In this document: one piece after another, positions 17,385 through 25,402 of the stretch
Position numbering within the stretch: the first letter of the stretch is position 1
Layout: each line of letters starts with the position of its first letter
Source of the DNA: Aphodoplasma sp045592745
GTDB taxonomy: Bacteria > Bacillota > Clostridia > UBA1381 > UMGS1253
Reading direction: 5' to 3'
DNA length: 64,000 bases
NCBI GenBank assembly: GCA_045592745.1
Contig: JAZNVH010000029.1
Span: forward strand, 21,976-85,975
Made by a program: the position numbers and the translations under genes
Notes under the pieces: generated by a model
Database searches by the model: none
Told to the model about the DNA's origin: nothing
The model's input: only the letters and a program-made list of their open reading frames with translations

Positions 17385-18284
17385 TTATAACTTTGCCATT
17401 ACCCTTGGATGAAGCAGAGCGTCATAAATATCTGCATGCGACAGTTTTTGAGCACAAAGCCCTATAAACACACTGCCCATATATACCTTTTCATCAACAA
17501 GAAGCTTTGTCGGCGAAAACGCAAGCATTATATCGCCTATATTTCCTAGTCCCCTATACGGCACAAGCCGAAACGGCGTATCGCATACAAGCTCTATTTT
17601 CAGCTTATCAGAATTATTTTCTCCTAATTCGCTCAGCTTTTCATAGTAACTTTCATCTTTAAAAAGCGGTTTTAGCATATTGATATCACAGACAATTACG
17701 GGCGTATTTGTAACCGGATCAAGCATTGCATTTGCGCTGTCTAAAAGCGCCTTTACCTGTATAGCCTTCCCCTTATAAAAAATCTCTAAATTATGTATAT
17801 TTGTATTTACATTAAGACGTCTTGTATACATTCTTTCCGATATAAACATAACCATATAGCAAAGCACTGCCGATAAAATAAGATAAAGCGGACTTATATT
17901 TATATAAAAAATTCCGTTAGACATTGCCACTCCAATTGCCGCTCCAATATCTGTAAAATAAAAAAGCACAAACGTTATTCCTGAAAGTGCAAAGCTTGAC
18001 AAATAAAAAAGTGCAAACAAGGAAAAGAACTTCCCCACACTGTTAACACGAAATGTAATAAGCACTATAACTGCGCTTATGATAAGCTTAAAAACGCCGC
18101 TGTAAATAAAAGACAGATTGGGATAAAACATAAGCACTGCATAAACACTCCCCAAAGATGCGCCACATATAAGACGCCATATGGGCGAAGCATTTTTACT
18201 CACCGATTTAGTCATATACAAAAGGAAAAAATCGGTTAAAAAATTGGTTAAAAAAAGTATATCCACATATACAATCGGTTTCAT
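17385..18284 (-). CDS. spoIIGA: Sporulation sigma-E processing peptidase
   Basis: 299 residues: five hydrophobic membrane segments in the first 150 residues, then a cytoplasmic aspartic-protease-like domain. The catalytic Asp is in ALLDSANAMLDPVTNTPV; the usual family motif is DTGN, here DSAN, which still keeps the aspartic-protease pattern. It cleaves pro-SigE encoded immediately downstream. A TATACT hexamer at 18316-18321 (minus strand) could be its -10. No well-spaced -35 is present, as expected for a Spo0A-activated promoter. Confidence 0.93.
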   Translation of the reverse strand: MKPIVYVDILFLTNFLTDFFLLYMTKSVSKNASPIWRLICGASLGSVYAVLMFYPNLSFIYSGVFKLIISAVIVLITFRVNSVGKFFSLFALFYLSSFALSGITFVLFYFTDIGAAIGVAMSNGIFYINISPLYLILSAVLCYMVMFISERMYTRRLNVNTNIHNLEIFYKGKAIQVKALLDSANAMLDPVTNTPVIVCDINMLKPLFKDESYYEKLSELGENNSDKLKIELVCDTPFRLVPYRGLGNIGDIMLAFSPTKLLVDEKVYMGSVFIGLCAQKLSHADIYDALLHPRVMAKL

Positions 18285-18448
18285 TTTTATCCCCTTCTTT
18301 TGCTTGTGTAAGACAAGTATAACAGCAATATGAAAAAAATTTTGTAAATTTAACTGTACATAAAAAGTTTTACGTTGATAAAAAAAGTATAAAGCCTACA
18401 TATAGCGACGCACTTTGATATAATTTATTAAAATTTTTATTTTAACAC

Positions 18449-18476
18449 AAAAAAGAGCCTTGCAAAAGCAAAGCTC
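18449..18476 (-). terminator. Terminator after trmD
   Basis: Minus strand: stem GAGCTTTGC / GCAAGGCTC with one mismatch, loop TTTT, then a run of six T. It closes the ylxM-ffh-rpsP-khpA-rimM-trmD operon. Confidence 0.8.
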
Positions 18477-18484
18477 AAAACATT

Positions 18485-19222
18485 TTATTTATTTTCTTTT
18501 TTTAATTTCTCGATAAACTCTATATCGCTTTTTGAAAGCTCGGCGCACTCAAGCATGTCAGGTCTCTTATTGTACGTTGCTATAAGAGATTGCTCACGTT
18601 TCCATGCTTCAATATTTGCATGGTGTCCGCTAAGGAGCACCTCAGGAACACCTCGTCCAAGAATTTCAGGTGGGCGCGTGTACTGGGGATATTCCAAAAG
18701 CGAATTAAAGTGCGACTCACCCGTATACGAGCTTACACTCGCAAGCACACCAGGCACAAGTCTTGCCACAGTATCAATTACTGCCATAGCCGGAATTTCG
18801 CCTCCAGTCAGCACAAAATCGCCTATTGACAATTCCATATCTACAATTTCATCAAGCACTCTTTGGTCTACTCCTTCATAATGTCCGCACAAAATAACAA
18901 TATGTTCTTCTTTTGAAAACTCAATTGCGCACTTTTGGTCAAAAACCCTTCCCTGTGGCGACATATATATTGTAAGCGGCTTATATGAAAGGTCTTTTAC
19001 AACGCTCATATACGCATCATATATAGGCTGCACACTCATAAGCATGCCCGTGCCGCCACCATACGGATAATCATCTACACGTCTGTGCTTATCTGTGCTA
19101 AAATCGCGTATTTGTATGAAATTTAATTCTATCAAACCATTTTCCCTTGCACGTCCTATTATGCTGTCGCCAAGCACAGCTTCAAACATTTCAGGAAAAA
19201 GAGTCAACACATCAAAGCGCAT
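18485..19222 (-). CDS. trmD: tRNA (guanine37-N1)-methyltransferase
   Basis: 245 residues, SPOUT-family knotted methyltransferase that makes m1G37 and prevents frameshifting. Motifs: MRFDVLTLFPEMFEAVLGDS, YPYGGGTGMLMSVQPI, VILCGHYEGVDQRVLDE, and SIGDFVLTGGEIPAM in the SAM-binding trefoil knot. The ATG at 19222 shares a base with the TGA of rimM (TGATG), so coupling is likely. Order rimM-trmD is conserved across bacteria, although rplS is not adjacent here. Confidence 0.97.
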   Translation of the reverse strand: MRFDVLTLFPEMFEAVLGDSIIGRARENGLIELNFIQIRDFSTDKHRRVDDYPYGGGTGMLMSVQPIYDAYMSVVKDLSYKPLTIYMSPQGRVFDQKCAIEFSKEEHIVILCGHYEGVDQRVLDEIVDMELSIGDFVLTGGEIPAMAVIDTVARLVPGVLASVSSYTGESHFNSLLEYPQYTRPPEILGRGVPEVLLSGHHANIEAWKREQSLIATYNKRPDMLECAELSKSDIEFIEKLKKENK

Positions 19223-19731
19223 CAGTCAACCAGCCCTTCTAATAAATGTGCACAAATCAAATCGTTTTCAATATCGACAGAAAGTATAACCTCATCAATA
19301 ACGGGCAGAAGAATCTGTTTTCCTTCTTCTGTGCGCACAACATAAACGTCGTTGCTTCCCGTCTTGAACACATCTATAACCTCGCCAAGAAATACGTCTT
19401 CGTCAGTTTTAACCTTGCACCCAATCAAATCGCAAATATAATACCCCTCATCAGGTTCTCCAAGCTGCTCACGGTCTATATAAAGCGTATGATTTTTAAG
19501 CTTTTCTGCCTCATCTATATGGTCAACACCCTTGAATTTTACAATCAAATTGCCCTTCTGGTACTTAATTGAATTAATTTCAAGAGTGGATTTTTCACCC
19601 TTAATGTCAGTATATACATACTCAAATCCCTCAAACACCTCGGGATAATCGGTCCACGACACAACCTTAACCTCACCACGAAGTCCGTGCGTATTTACTA
19701 TTTGTCCTACCTGCAACGTTTTATTTTTCAT
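19222..19731 (-). CDS. rimM: 16S rRNA processing / 30S maturation factor
   Basis: 169 residues. An N-terminal RimM domain (LQVGQIVNTHGLRGEVKV, DYPEVFEG) and a C-terminal PRC-barrel (YYICDLIGCKV, VFKTGSNDVYVVRTEEGKQI, LPVIDEVILSVD) are both present. It assists assembly of the 30S head and binds S19. It is preceded by a 25-nt hairpin region separating it from khpA. Confidence 0.95.
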   Translation of the reverse strand: MKNKTLQVGQIVNTHGLRGEVKVVSWTDYPEVFEGFEYVYTDIKGEKSTLEINSIKYQKGNLIVKFKGVDHIDEAEKLKNHTLYIDREQLGEPDEGYYICDLIGCKVKTDEDVFLGEVIDVFKTGSNDVYVVRTEEGKQILLPVIDEVILSVDIENDLICAHLLEGLVD

Positions 19732-19761
19732 TATGCGTCATATCCTTTCGCATTTTGTGTT

Positions 19762-19786
19762 AAAATGGGGCGCAAAAAGCGCCCCA
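19762..19786 (-). terminator. Intercistronic hairpin between khpA and rimM
   Basis: Stem TGGGGCGC / GCGCCCCA with an AAAAA/TTTTT loop, followed on the minus strand by only TTTTAA. The stem is GC-rich but the T-tract is short, so this is probably a partial terminator or mRNA-stabilising element that lowers rimM-trmD expression relative to rpsP. Confidence 0.55.
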
Positions 19787-19793
19787 CTCCACT

Positions 19794-20024
19794 TTAACCT
19801 ATAATTTCAACAACCGCACGCTTGTTTTCACGATTTGCTGCCGCTTTAACAACCGTTCTGATTGCTTTGGCTATACGTCCCTGCTTGCCTATAACTTTAC
19901 CCATATCACCATCTGCAACACGAAGCTCAAGCACTGTTTCGTACTCGCCTTCAATCTCTGTTACGCAAACCTGGTCAGGATTGTCAACCAAAGACTTTGC
20001 CAACACCTCTAAAACCTCTTTCAT
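19794..20024 (-). CDS. khpA: KH-domain RNA-binding protein KhpA
   Basis: 76 residues forming one KH domain with the GxxG loop in GKVIGKQGRIAKAIR. KhpA acts with KhpB (Jag) in RNA binding and cell-length control in Gram-positives. ATG 20024 (MKEVLEVLAKSLVDNPDQV) was chosen over an in-frame TTG at 20030 because GGAGG lies 9 nt before the ATG. Its position between rpsP and rimM is the conserved one. Confidence 0.93.
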   Translation of the reverse strand: MKEVLEVLAKSLVDNPDQVCVTEIEGEYETVLELRVADGDMGKVIGKQGRIAKAIRTVVKAAANRENKRAVVEIIG

Positions 20025-20045
20025 TGCCAAATACCTCCGGTTAAA

Positions 20046-20288
20046 TTAAAGAATATTTGCTTTTTTAAGCAAGCTCTTTACTGTATCAGTAGGCTGGGCA
20101 CCGTTAGCAATCCACTGCTTAGTCTTCTCAGCGTCGATTTTAACCTCTGCCGGCTCAACCATAGGATTGTATGTTCCGATTTCCTCGATAAATCTACCAT
20201 CACGCGGATATCTTGAATCAGCTACAACAACTCTGTAAAAAGGAGCCTTCTTTGCACCCATTCTTCTCAATCTGATTTTTACTGCCAT
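20046..20288 (-). CDS. rpsP: 30S ribosomal protein S16
   Basis: 80 residues with the full family pattern MAVKIRLRRMGAKKAPFYRV, DSRYPRDGRFIEEIGTYNPM and a basic C-terminus ending VKSLLKKANIL. Ribosomal 30S component, strong ribosome site (GGAGGTGAATT). Located between ffh and khpA as in Bacillus and clostridia. Confidence 0.98.
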   Translation of the reverse strand: MAVKIRLRRMGAKKAPFYRVVVADSRYPRDGRFIEEIGTYNPMVEPAEVKIDAEKTKQWIANGAQPTDTVKSLLKKANIL

Positions 20289-20375
20289 TATAATTCACCT
20301 CCAAAAATTATTGCTGCGAAAGATTTTCGCTTTTATCTTATTTAAATTAATAAGTATAAACAATTAAATATTTCA

Positions 20376-21716
20376 TTACGCAAACGGAAAACGCATCTTA
20401 CCCATTTTCTTCTTCATTTTCGGCGATGAAAACTGTTTCATCATCGTTTTCATCTGGTCAAACTGCTTTAAAAGTGCGTTTACATCCTGAACACGCACGC
20501 CTGCTCCGTTTGCAATTCTTACTTTGCGACTTGCATTTATAATTGACGGATTCTGGCGCTCTTTCGGTGTCATTGAACGAATAATTGCCTCAGGCCTTGC
20601 AAGCTGTTTATCGTCAATTTGCACATCCTTTGGAAGCTTACCACCAATGCCCGGCATCATGGAAATCACCTGTTCAAGCGGCCCCATCTTTTTAATCTGA
20701 GCAAGCTGATCTAAAAAGTCCTCCAAATCGAAAGTGTTTGTTGCCATTTTTCTTTCAAGCTGAGCTGCCTGCTTTTCGTCAAACGCCTCTTGCGCTTTAT
20801 CTATGAGCGTAAGCACGTCACCCATACCAAGAATTCTAGATGCCATGCGTTCAGGATAAAAGGGTTCTAAATCGCCAAGCTTTTCGCCCATACCGACATA
20901 CTTAATCGGCTTTCCCGTAACCTGTCTTACAGAAAGTGCGCTACCGCCTCTTGCATCGCCATCAAGCTTTGTCAAGATTACGCCGTCAATTCCGAGCTGC
21001 TCGTTAAAGCTTTGTGCCACATTGACAGCATCTTGTCCTGTCATAGCATCAACCACGAGCAAAATCTCGTTAGGCTTTACCGCATTTTTTATATCCGAAA
21101 GCTCACCCATGAGCATTTCATCAATATGAAGTCGTCCCGCAGTATCAATAACTACGGGGTCATTTCCGTGCTTTATCGCATGCTCCACCGCCTCACGAGC
21201 GATATCCACAGGACTTTTCTGATCTCCCATTGAAAACACGGGGATATCAAGCTGTGAACCAACTACTTCGAGCTGTTTTATCGCGGCAGGACGATAAACG
21301 TCACACGCAACCAAAAGCGGTCTTTTGTCAAACTGCTTTTTTATAGAGCCTGCAAGCTTTGCAGATGTTGTAGTTTTACCGGCACCCTGAAGACCTACAA
21401 GCATAATTACCGTCGGCGGCTTTGATGCAAAGCTTATTCTCGCCTGTGCTCCGCCCATTAACTCGGTAAGCTCATCCTTTACAATTTTTATAATCTGCTG
21501 TCCGGGCGTAAGGCTTTCAAGCACCTCGCTGCCAGTTGCCTTTTCGCTGACGCTGTTTATAAACTCTTTTACAACTTTAAAGTTTACATCTGCTTCAAGA
21601 AGTGCAAGCTTAACCTCTCGCATTGCCTCTTTAACATCGGCAGGCGAAACCTTGCCTTTGCCTTTAAGTTTCTTAAAAACGCCCTGAAGCTTTTCACCCA
21701 AGCTTTCAAATGCCAT
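20376..21716 (-). CDS. ffh: Signal recognition particle protein Ffh (SRP54)
   Basis: 446 residues from ATG 21716 (GGAG upstream); a longer reading to 21746 adds residues with no family match. The order is N domain, G domain with P-loop GLQGAGKTTTSAKLAG, DVYRPAAIKQL, DTAGR and TKLDGDARGG, then a Met-rich M domain (SMTPKERQNPSIIN, FDQMKTMMKQF) that binds SRP RNA and signal sequences. Directs cotranslational membrane insertion with FtsY. Preceded by ylxM as is typical. Confidence 0.98.
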   Translation of the reverse strand: MAFESLGEKLQGVFKKLKGKGKVSPADVKEAMREVKLALLEADVNFKVVKEFINSVSEKATGSEVLESLTPGQQIIKIVKDELTELMGGAQARISFASKPPTVIMLVGLQGAGKTTTSAKLAGSIKKQFDKRPLLVACDVYRPAAIKQLEVVGSQLDIPVFSMGDQKSPVDIAREAVEHAIKHGNDPVVIDTAGRLHIDEMLMGELSDIKNAVKPNEILLVVDAMTGQDAVNVAQSFNEQLGIDGVILTKLDGDARGGSALSVRQVTGKPIKYVGMGEKLGDLEPFYPERMASRILGMGDVLTLIDKAQEAFDEKQAAQLERKMATNTFDLEDFLDQLAQIKKMGPLEQVISMMPGIGGKLPKDVQIDDKQLARPEAIIRSMTPKERQNPSIINASRKVRIANGAGVRVQDVNALLKQFDQMKTMMKQFSSPKMKKKMGKMRFPFA

Positions 21717-21762
21717 ATAACGCTCCGTTTCCGCCCATATGGGCAATATAAACGATTATATT

Positions 21763-22119
21763 TTAAACAATATCTTCAATCTGTTTTAAACTGTACGATA
21801 TGTCAGCAAGGTATTCGTTTGCACTTTCACCAAGCTCCATTTCAGAAAGCTTTTGAACATAACGATTCACTATATCGCATATAGCACTCACCTTTGCAAA
21901 CTTTCCCGCAAGTCCAATCTCACTCTCATAGCTTAAAAGCTGCTTTTCGCCACGCTTTATATTGTCACGCACGCCCTGCCGGGTAATTCCCAAATGCGCC
22001 GCAATTTCAGAAAGTGACAAATCCTGGTTGTAGTACAAGTCGAGCGCATCGCCCTGCTTTTGCGTGAGAAGTTGTTTATAAAAATCCAAAAGCACGCTTA
22101 TGCTCAAATCCTTGCCCAT
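21763..22119 (-). CDS. ylxM: YlxM/p13-like helix-turn-helix protein
   Basis: 118 residues with a sigma-factor region 4-like helix-turn-helix (YNQDLSLSEIAAHLGITRQG, VRDNIKRGEKQL). YlxM proteins are encoded immediately upstream of ffh in Firmicutes and influence SRP function. ATG 22119 was preferred to a TTG at 22134 because GGAAG lies 7 nt before the ATG. First gene of the ffh operon. Confidence 0.88.
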   Translation of the reverse strand: MGKDLSISVLLDFYKQLLTQKQGDALDLYYNQDLSLSEIAAHLGITRQGVRDNIKRGEKQLLSYESEIGLAGKFAKVSAICDIVNRYVQKLSEMELGESANEYLADISYSLKQIEDIV

Positions 22120-22173
22120 TTTTACACTTCCCAATCCATACTCTGTAAAGTCTTTTTCCTTTACACTCTATGT

Positions 22174-22202
22174 ATTTTACCCTATTAATTCATATAAGTC
22201 AA
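22174..22202 (-). promoter_or_regulatory. Predicted promoter of the ylxM-ffh-rpsP operon
   Basis: Minus strand TTGACT (22197-22202), 17-bp spacer, TAAAAT (22174-22179), about 55 bp before the ylxM start. Confidence 0.7.
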
Positions 22203-22231
22203 GTCTTTTTGAGAATTTTTTTTAAAAATTT

Positions 22232-22258
22232 AAAAAAACTCCCGAATCGGGAGTTTTT
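22232..22258 (-). terminator. Terminator after tspO
   Basis: AAAAACTCCCG-AAT-CGGGAGTTTTT: 7-bp GC-rich stem extended by A/T pairs, with a T-run on the minus strand after tspO. It is symmetric and could act in both directions. Confidence 0.85.
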
Positions 22259-22277
22259 CTTTAAATTTATAAGCTTT

Positions 22278-22772
22278 CTAATTGAGCATCCAGACCATAT
22301 AGTTAAGGTATGATGCAAATGCAAGCCATGCAATATAAGGCAAAAACAACCAACCTGCAAGCTTATTTATATCATAAAAAGCAAGAGCTGTAAGTATAAC
22401 AAGCGCAAACAGCAAAAGTATCCATAAAAACGAGAATCCTAATAGTTCAAATCTGAAAAACCATATACTCCAAAAGAAATTGAACACAAGCTGCAGTGCA
22501 TAAAACACAAAAGCTCTTTTTTTAAGCGATGCATCTACCTTAGCAGACGAAACAAGATATGCACTTATACCCATAAGTACATATAAAATGGGCCATACAA
22601 CCGCAAAAACCCACGGTGGCGGTGAAAGCGGCGGCCTGTTAAGCGCCGTATATCCCCCCGACTGATTACCGGAAAGCCATGCCGACAAAGCCCCTACTAA
22701 AAGCGGTATTGCAATGCTTATCGCAATCTTTTTGATATTTTTCAAGTTAAACGTATGAAATCCGCCGCTCAT
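22278..22772 (-). CDS. tspO: TspO/MBR family membrane protein
   Basis: 164 residues with five predicted membrane helices. Signature segments are NRPPLSPPPWVFAVVWPILY in the loop 1/helix 2 region, QLVFNFFWSIWFF, and YLNYMVWMLN at the C-terminus. The family binds porphyrins and other hydrophobic ligands in the membrane. ATG 22772 was chosen because the upstream GTG lies almost on the AAAGGGAT ribosome site. It has its own terminator and no operon partner. Confidence 0.93.
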   Translation of the reverse strand: MSGGFHTFNLKNIKKIAISIAIPLLVGALSAWLSGNQSGGYTALNRPPLSPPPWVFAVVWPILYVLMGISAYLVSSAKVDASLKKRAFVFYALQLVFNFFWSIWFFRFELLGFSFLWILLLFALVILTALAFYDINKLAGWLFLPYIAWLAFASYLNYMVWMLN

Positions 22773-22842
22773 ATAATACACATCCCTTTGATAATATTTA
22801 ATATCACTTGCTGTATATTATATGTATCAGCACTATCAATTA

Positions 22843-23304
22843 TTACTTCTTAAGCGCCTTGCGTGTTTCACCAAGCTCTTTGCGATTCTCACGCACTATC
22901 TCAGCCATTTTTATAATTCTTGTTTCAAGGCTTGCCAACACATCATCGGCATATTGCTTTGTTCCAAGTCTAAGCTCGCGAGCACTGTTCTGTGCAGAAG
23001 TTATTATTTCATTTGCCTGTGCATACGCCTTTTGAGTAACTTCATGATCGTCAATAAGGCCTGCCATTTTCTCCTCGGCATTTTTTATTATTGAATCTGC
23101 CTCTTTATTAGCCTCATCCAAAATTCTCTGACGCTCTTCTTTTACCCATTTTGCCTGCTTCAAATCGCCGGGCAAATTAAGGCGTATTTCCTGTATCAAA
23201 TCCAAAAGCTCCTCACGGTCAACAATTGCTCTTCCCATGAATGGAATTGTCATTGATTTTTCAACAACATCCTCAAGCATGTCTATAATTTCAAGAACCT
23301 CCAT
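22843..23304 (-). CDS. Coiled-coil protein of unknown function, coaD-linked
   Basis: 153 residues, charged and almost wholly alpha-helical. A short N-terminal segment (MEVLEIIDMLEDVVEKS, with DREELLDLIQEIRLNLP) is followed by a long coiled coil (KEERQRILDEANKEADSI and on) rich in Ala, Glu and Lys. The look resembles DivIVA- or V-ATPase subunit H-like helical proteins. It begins immediately after the coaD stop codon. Clostridial genomes often carry such a gene after coaD, but no function is assigned. Confidence 0.75.
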   Translation of the reverse strand: MEVLEIIDMLEDVVEKSMTIPFMGRAIVDREELLDLIQEIRLNLPGDLKQAKWVKEERQRILDEANKEADSIIKNAEEKMAGLIDDHEVTQKAYAQANEIITSAQNSARELRLGTKQYADDVLASLETRIIKMAEIVRENRKELGETRKALKK

Positions 23305-23796
23305 TTATCTATATCCTCCGTTCTTTATTTTTTTATCTATTTCTTTTATTATATCACATGGTACAAATTCGTCAATACCTCCGCCCAATCTTGCAACCTC
23401 TTTTACCATACTTGAGCTGATGTAAGAATATTTTGAGTCGGTCATCATAAAAAATGTTTCGACATCGGGATTTAGCGACTTATTTAAAAGTGCCATTTGA
23501 AACTCATACTCGAAATCAGAAATCGTACGAAGCCCCTTTATAATCACCGCCGAATCAAACTGCTTCATAAAATCAACAAGCAGTCCTGAAAAGGCATACA
23601 CCTCTACATTTTCTATGTCCGCTACAACTTTTTTTATCATACAAACGCGTTCTTCGGGCGTAAACATTGGTTTTTTTGCCATATTGTCAAGCACACCCAC
23701 GATAACCTTATCAAACACATTTGCACTTCTCTTGATTATATCAAGATGTCCGTTTGTGACAGGGTCAAAGCTTCCCGGATATACTGCAATTTTCAT
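23305..23796 (-). CDS. coaD: Phosphopantetheine adenylyltransferase
   Basis: 163 residues, nucleotidyltransferase fold. It transfers AMP to 4'-phosphopantetheine, the penultimate step of CoA synthesis. N-terminal MKIAVYPGSFDPVTNGHLDI carries the TxGH motif, and YSYISSSMVKEVARLGG the C-terminal ISSTxVR-type motif. It follows rsmD by 29 nt, the widespread rsmD-coaD pairing. Confidence 0.97.
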   Translation of the reverse strand: MKIAVYPGSFDPVTNGHLDIIKRSANVFDKVIVGVLDNMAKKPMFTPEERVCMIKKVVADIENVEVYAFSGLLVDFMKQFDSAVIIKGLRTISDFEYEFQMALLNKSLNPDVETFFMMTDSKYSYISSSMVKEVARLGGGIDEFVPCDIIKEIDKKIKNGGYR

Positions 23797-23825
23797 AGCT
23801 ACTACACCATAACCCTTCGCATTTT

Positions 23826-24368
23826 TTACAAATTCTGTTTGTATATCAAAATATACGTTCTTCCATATCTTTTCTCTTTGACAAGCTCAAGACCTTCTAT
23901 ATTATCAGGCTTTTCTGTATTATCACACTCGGCTATAATTATGCCGTCTTTGGATAGTACGTCGCTTTTTGAAACGGTATCAAGTGCCTTTATAAGAAGT
24001 CCCGTATTATACGGCGGGTCCAAAAAGATTATATCAAACTTTTTGTCAGTGCCCGATACATATTTTATACAGTCACCATACCTTATAATGCATCTGTCAT
24101 TAAAGTCAGCCTTGTCAACATTCTTTTTTGCAACAGCGCCGCTATTTTGAGAAAGCTCACACAAAACTGCGCTCCTCGCCCCACGGCTTATTGCCTCAAT
24201 AGAAAACGCACCCGTTCCCGCAAACATATCAAGCACGTCTGCATCGACAACGTATGGCGATATTATGTTGAAAATATTTTCTCTTACTCTGTCAGTTGTC
24301 GGTCTTATGTTCTCACCTTCAAAATCAGTGAGCTTTAGACCGCGTCTTATTCCGGCAATAACTCTCAA
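23826..24368 (-). CDS. rsmD: 16S rRNA (guanine966-N2)-methyltransferase
   Basis: 180 residues, SAM-dependent. MRVIAGIRRGLKL at the N-terminus, TTDRVRENIFNI, SAM loop VLDMFAGTGAFSIEAISRGA and catalytic FLDPPYN (DPPY-type motif for N2 methylation). I chose TTG 24368, which places GAGGTGG at 6 nt. The in-frame GTG one codon upstream would be too close. Confidence 0.94.
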   Translation of the reverse strand: MRVIAGIRRGLKLTDFEGENIRPTTDRVRENIFNIISPYVVDADVLDMFAGTGAFSIEAISRGARSAVLCELSQNSGAVAKKNVDKADFNDRCIIRYGDCIKYVSGTDKKFDIIFLDPPYNTGLLIKALDTVSKSDVLSKDGIIIAECDNTEKPDNIEGLELVKEKRYGRTYILIYKQNL

Positions 24369-24485
24369 CACATACCACCTCTTATATTATTTTCACATAT
24401 AATAAAGCAAAAGTCAAGCATAGTTTCCTTTTTTAATACAATTTTTTTATTTTTTCTTCTTTTGTCGACAGATTTTTCCAACTTT

Positions 24486-24515
24486 AAAAGCGGAGGATTT
24501 TTCTCCCCCGCTTTT
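24486..24515 (-). terminator. Terminator after the methyltransferase gene
   Basis: Minus strand stem AAAAGCG...GAG / CTC..CGCTTTT with a GAAAAAT-type loop just after the stop codon at 24518. The AT arms provide the T-tract. Confidence 0.75.
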
Positions 24516-24517
24516 AA

Positions 24518-25363
24518 TTATTGTTTCTCTATAACACAAACTACCATTTTTACCAAAGCTTCCTTCAAAACAGGCAAACGGCATATATGCCTGAAAACAT
24601 TTCGAAGTGGCTCTTGTGAATAATACGCAGGCGTTATGTTAAGCTTTTTTATAATCTTATCAAAACGCTTTATAGTCATATGATTTATATACGAAAAATA
24701 CTCACTTCCGTCTTCTTTTTTTGAAATTCTAAACTCTATACGCTCATCACCATCAGGCTGTGTTTTTGCAAGCTCTTTGTATGCGCGAATAAGCGTCTTT
24801 TCACCAAAGAACAGATGTACCCACGGAATATATATCAAATCGCTCAGATGCGCTCCAAACGGATGGTGATACGGCGGGAAATTTACATATAACCTGCCAC
24901 CTTTTTTAAGCACTCTCAAGCACTCACAAATTACCTTTTCAGGCTCGTCCACATGCTCCATTGCATCGTTCATTATCATCGTGTCAATGCTGTCATCATC
25001 AAAAGGCAGTTTTGCCGCATCAGCACAAACAAATTCAAACTTATCAGCTAAGCCAAGCTTGTCCGCAAGCGCGTTTGCCTCTTTTTCATACTTTCCAAGG
25101 ATTTCAACGCCATATACTTTTTTTGCGCCATTAGCGGCATAATAAAGCGTCTTGCCACCTGCACCGCATCCAATATCGGCAATCACCTTATCTTTGAACA
25201 TTTCATCCTTTGTATATTTTTTAAGATAAAATTTTATCGTGTCAGTGCCCTTTTCATACTGCCACTCAGCATATGACTTGACACCCTCGCGCTGTAAATT
25301 AAAAGGGTGTACAGGTGCCTTAAAACACTTATTTACTGCCATCAATACTTTATCAAAAGCCAT
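24518..25363 (-). CDS. Class I SAM-dependent methyltransferase
   Basis: 281 residues. Rossmann-fold motif I is VIADIGCGAGGKTLYYAANG (about residues 60-79), the acidic post-I segment is VYGVEILGKYE, and MNDAMEHVDEPEKVICECLR with LRVLKKGGRLYVNFPPYHHP are motifs II-III. This is the Methyltransf_11 type acting on small molecules, lipids or quinones. The C-terminal 90 residues show no catalytic motif that names the substrate. It follows the MFS gene by 39 nt and may be cotranscribed with it. Confidence 0.85.
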   Translation of the reverse strand: MAFDKVLMAVNKCFKAPVHPFNLQREGVKSYAEWQYEKGTDTIKFYLKKYTKDEMFKDKVIADIGCGAGGKTLYYAANGAKKVYGVEILGKYEKEANALADKLGLADKFEFVCADAAKLPFDDDSIDTMIMNDAMEHVDEPEKVICECLRVLKKGGRLYVNFPPYHHPFGAHLSDLIYIPWVHLFFGEKTLIRAYKELAKTQPDGDERIEFRISKKEDGSEYFSYINHMTIKRFDKIIKKLNITPAYYSQEPLRNVFRHICRLPVLKEALVKMVVCVIEKQ

Positions 25364-25402
25364 TTTTTTATCTCCAATCGTTTTTAATATCGTTTCAATA
25401 TG

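Noticed and set aside
24372..24430. rsmD-coaD promoter from TTGACT near 24410
   Set aside because: Candidate -10 hexamers are at wrong spacing (10 or 19 bp).
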